Assembly (NCBI GenBank): GCA_036556965.1
Contig: DATBIO010000264.1
Coordinates: forward strand, 1-15,106
DNA length: 15,106 nucleotides
Source: DATBIO01 sp036556965
GTDB taxonomy: Bacteria > Acidobacteriota > Vicinamibacteria > Fen-336
Direction: 5' to 3'
Under the pieces are notes generated by a model. The model did not search any database. It saw only the letters and a list, made by a program, of their open reading frames with translations, and was not told where the DNA came from. This document shows positions 13,303 through 15,106 of this stretch, piece after piece (the stretch's first letter is position 1; the number at the start of each line of letters is the position of its first letter). The translations under genes and the position numbers were made by a program.

Positions 13303-14967
13303 ATGCTGCCTCGTGAGCTCGTCGCGTGCGTGCTGGTGTTGTCGGCCGTCCCCTGGGCCTCGGCCCAGACCTCGGCGCCACGGAAGGCGTCGCCCCGGAA
13401 GGCGGGCGCGCCCCTCCGGCCGGCGGAGAAGAAGGTGGAGCCCCCGGGGCCGCCCGACCTGGCCATCCACAGCACCTACACCACCGGGGCGCAGGTGTCG
13501 GTGAACCGGACGTACCTGAAGGGCGCGCGGCAGCGCTTCGAGTTCCCGGGCCTCACCCTCATCGCACAGTGTGACGGGAAGCGCACGGTGCAGGTCAACG
13601 ACGCGGCGCGAAGATTCATGGTCGCCTCGAGCACCCCGCCTGCGCCGTCCGCCCCCCGTGTCGAGGCGGCCGAAGACGAGGCCACCCTGGACATGCCCGC
13701 CGGCGCCGGAGGGCCGGCGGCCGCGCCTCGAGGCGGCATGGTGGTCGAGACGACGACCCTGACCGACACCGGGGAGCGGAAGCCGATGTTCGGCTTCGAG
13801 GCCCGGCGCGTAAAGACCGTGACCGTACGGCAGCCGGACGCGAACGCCTGCGACCAGGCGGCCAGCCGGGTGGAGACCGACGGGTGGTACGCCGACCTGC
13901 CCGAGCGGTCGGCGTGTGTCGCCGCTCCCGCCCCGCCCGTCCCGGCGGCGGGCACGGGCTGCTCCGATCGCCTCGAGACCCGGCAGGTGGGCGAGGCGAA
14001 GCTCGGCTTCGCCCTCCGCAGCACGATCACGACGACCACCGACGAGGGCAAGGACGTGAGGACGGTGGACCTCGAGGTCACGGACTTGAAGGTCGGGCCG
14101 CTCGACGCCGCGCTCTTCGAGGTGCCGCCCGGCTACACGGAGGTGAAGACCCACCCGGAACTCCTGCCTGCCCTGGCCGACGGGAGCAGCGTGGCCGAGG
14201 CCGTCTTCGGGTCGCTGAGCAACGGGACGAGCACCGTGGCTCCCAAGAAGCCGGGCGTGATCCGGATCGGCGTGGCCGCGCCCGTGAACAAGAGCGGACG
14301 TCCCCTGCCCGTCGCCATGCTGCGCGGCAACCTCGTGGCCAGCCTGGGCAAGGCGCCCTTCGAGGCCCTGCCCGTGACGGGGGCCACGCCCGCGGAGGTG
14401 GACCGCGACGCCGCAGGGAAGGCCTGCGACTTCGTGCTCCACGCGGAGGTCGCCGAGCTCAAGACCTCGAAGCCCAACAAGGTGGGAGGGATGCTGCGGC
14501 GCGTCTCCGGAGACGCCAGCGTCCCCAGCGAGGTGCACAACGCGCGCGTCCACTACACGCTCAACGCGGTGGGCGTCCAGGGCAAGCCCCGGCTCGCCGC
14601 GGAAGCCAAGGCCTCCAGCGGGGGCGGCTTCGGGGTGGGCTCGGCGCTCAGGGTGGCAAAGTTCGCGGGCTCGCTGTACCTGGGCATGACGGCGCGCGGC
14701 ATGCTCGGCGGCGGGATGATGGGCCCGTACTCCTCGTTCATGGGCGGCGGTGGAGGCCTCGCCGCGCGCGTGATGAACCCGGGGCTCGGGGCGGCCGCGT
14801 CGGTGATGTCGCAAGCCATGGGCGCGCCGGGCATGGGGGTGCCCGGGATGGGACTGCCCGGCATGGAGGACGCGTCGAGCCAGCGCGCCACCCAGACCGT
14901 GCACGAGGCCCTGAGCAAGGCGGGCAAGCAGGTGGCCGAGGAGCTGAAGAAGAAGGGCCGCTCCTAG
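13303..14967 (+). CDS. Large secreted protein of unknown function with Met/Gly-rich C-terminal region
   Basis: This 554-residue protein has a clear Sec signal (ELVACVLVLSAVPWASA, cleavage near residue 21) and AGGAGG six bases before the ATG. After a basic Pro/Lys-rich linker comes a beta-rich domain (about residues 48-285: AIHSTYTTGAQVSVNRTYLK, FEFPGLTLIAQCDGKRTV, MFGFEARRVKTVTV, RVETDGWYADLPE). It resembles DUF4412/LolA-like periplasmic domains. A second domain (about 320-450: VIRIGVAAPVNKSGRPL, ACDFVLHAEVAELK, ARVHYTLNAVG) has the look of the CsgG/GNA1162-type fold, with early strand and helix then an A-CDFVL strand. Residues about 455-535 are rich in Gly and Met (GMLGGGMMGP, then GM-PGM repeats), followed by a charged helix. 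I recall similar proteins in Acidobacteriota but cannot name a function. It is divergent from the GNAT gene, across a 160-base region with three CGATTC copies (13170, 13237, 13260) of doubtful meaning. Confidence 0.82.
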   Translation: MLPRELVACVLVLSAVPWASAQTSAPRKASPRKAGAPLRPAEKKVEPPGPPDLAIHSTYTTGAQVSVNRTYLKGARQRFEFPGLTLIAQCDGKRTVQVNDAARRFMVASSTPPAPSAPRVEAAEDEATLDMPAGAGGPAAAPRGGMVVETTTLTDTGERKPMFGFEARRVKTVTVRQPDANACDQAASRVETDGWYADLPERSACVAAPAPPVPAAGTGCSDRLETRQVGEAKLGFALRSTITTTTDEGKDVRTVDLEVTDLKVGPLDAALFEVPPGYTEVKTHPELLPALADGSSVAEAVFGSLSNGTSTVAPKKPGVIRIGVAAPVNKSGRPLPVAMLRGNLVASLGKAPFEALPVTGATPAEVDRDAAGKACDFVLHAEVAELKTSKPNKVGGMLRRVSGDASVPSEVHNARVHYTLNAVGVQGKPRLAAEAKASSGGGFGVGSALRVAKFAGSLYLGMTARGMLGGGMMGPYSSFMGGGGGLAARVMNPGLGAAASVMSQAMGAPGMGVPGMGLPGMEDASSQRATQTVHEALSKAGKQVAEELKKKGRS

Positions 14968-14987
14968 CCACGCCGGGCGACGAGGGT

Positions 14988-15017
14988 CGGCGCGCCGCTT
15001 TCCGTCGCGGCGCGCCG
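14988..15017 (+). terminator. Strong GC hairpin after the secreted-protein gene
   Basis: CGGCGCGCCGC (14988-14998) pairs perfectly with GCGGCGCGCCG (15007-15017), an 11-bp stem with an 8-base loop. It begins 21 bases after the stop codon and is followed by TCTTCGTGTCTTCC, which is T-rich for this region but not a true T-run. Position and strength make it a likely terminator. Confidence 0.6.
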
Positions 15018-15036
15018 TCTTCGTGTCTTCCCCGAG

Positions 15037-15069
15037 AGGCCGGCCGCCGCTGCGCGCGGCGGCCGGCCT
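15037..15069. terminator. Second, stronger GC hairpin near the window end
   Basis: Bases 15037-15050 pair perfectly with 15056-15069, a 14-bp GC stem around a 5-base loop (TGCGC). It lies 20 bases after the first hairpin. No T-run follows on either strand. It could be a tandem or back-up terminator for the secreted-protein gene, or serve a convergent gene beyond the window. The remaining bases to 15106 show nothing else. Confidence 0.5.
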
Positions 15070-15106
15070 TGCCGCGCCGGCATTCCGGTCGAGATGCGGT
15101 CGCGCA

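Noticed and set aside
12360..13475. A 371-residue version of the acetyltransferase
   Set aside because: The extra N-terminus overlaps the divergent secreted-protein gene and its signal peptide region; the ATG at 13142 has an AGGAGG upstream.

Overview
The window is very GC-rich bacterial chromosome (roughly 70% GC or more by eye), densely coded on both strands. Most genes start with ATG or GTG behind a clean AGGAGG-type ribosome binding site, and all three tRNA genes encode their 3' CCA. Several proteins carry Sec or Tat signal peptides, so a cell envelope with an export compartment is likely. The secreted protein at 13303-14967 resembles, from memory, hypothetical proteins of Acidobacteriota. 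Together with the DUF3300/DUF2950 pair this makes an acidobacterial or similar deep-branching, GC-rich Gram-negative genome my best guess, but the window has no phylogenetic marker that settles it.

Layout. 1-2889 (+) is the 3' part of a large protein of unknown function with a hydrophobic region near the window edge and Pro/Ala-rich linkers. 2985-3854 (+) encodes a zinc-ribbon, single-pass membrane protein with four cysteines in its far domain. 3977-4126 (+) is a 49-residue lmo0937/DUF5670-type membrane protein. 4206-6680 (-) is glycogen phosphorylase. 6801-7109 is a tRNA block: tRNA-Arg(TCT) and tRNA-His(GTG) on the minus strand, diverging from tRNA-Pro(TGG) on the plus strand. 7149-8480 (+) is a Tat-exported M20-family amidohydrolase of the allantoate/N-carbamoyl-amino-acid type. 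8498-10680 (-) is a two-gene operon, DUF3300 then DUF2950, both exported. 10861-11589 (+) is an Asp/Glu racemase-family protein. 11612-13142 (-) holds dodecin, a VOC/glyoxalase-like protein and a GNAT acetyltransferase. 13303-14967 (+) is a large secreted protein of unknown function, followed by two strong GC hairpins.

How the genes fit together. There is no single long operon; strand switches are frequent and most genes look like independent housekeeping or accessory units. The firmest functional unit is the DUF3300-DUF2950 operon, whose genes are 17 bases apart. Glycogen phosphorylase stands without other glycogen genes. The hydrolase and racemase could both act on amino acids or their carbamoyl derivatives, but they are not in one transcription unit.

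I do not see a clear new defence, mobile or biosynthetic system: no CRISPR, transposase, integrase or toxin-antitoxin pair is visible. The points most worth a second look are the two unknown proteins at the left edge, the 11-residue repeats of the DUF3300 protein, the racemase with Asp where the first catalytic Cys is expected, the structured region between the DUF3300 and racemase genes, and the Met/Gly-rich secreted protein at the right edge.
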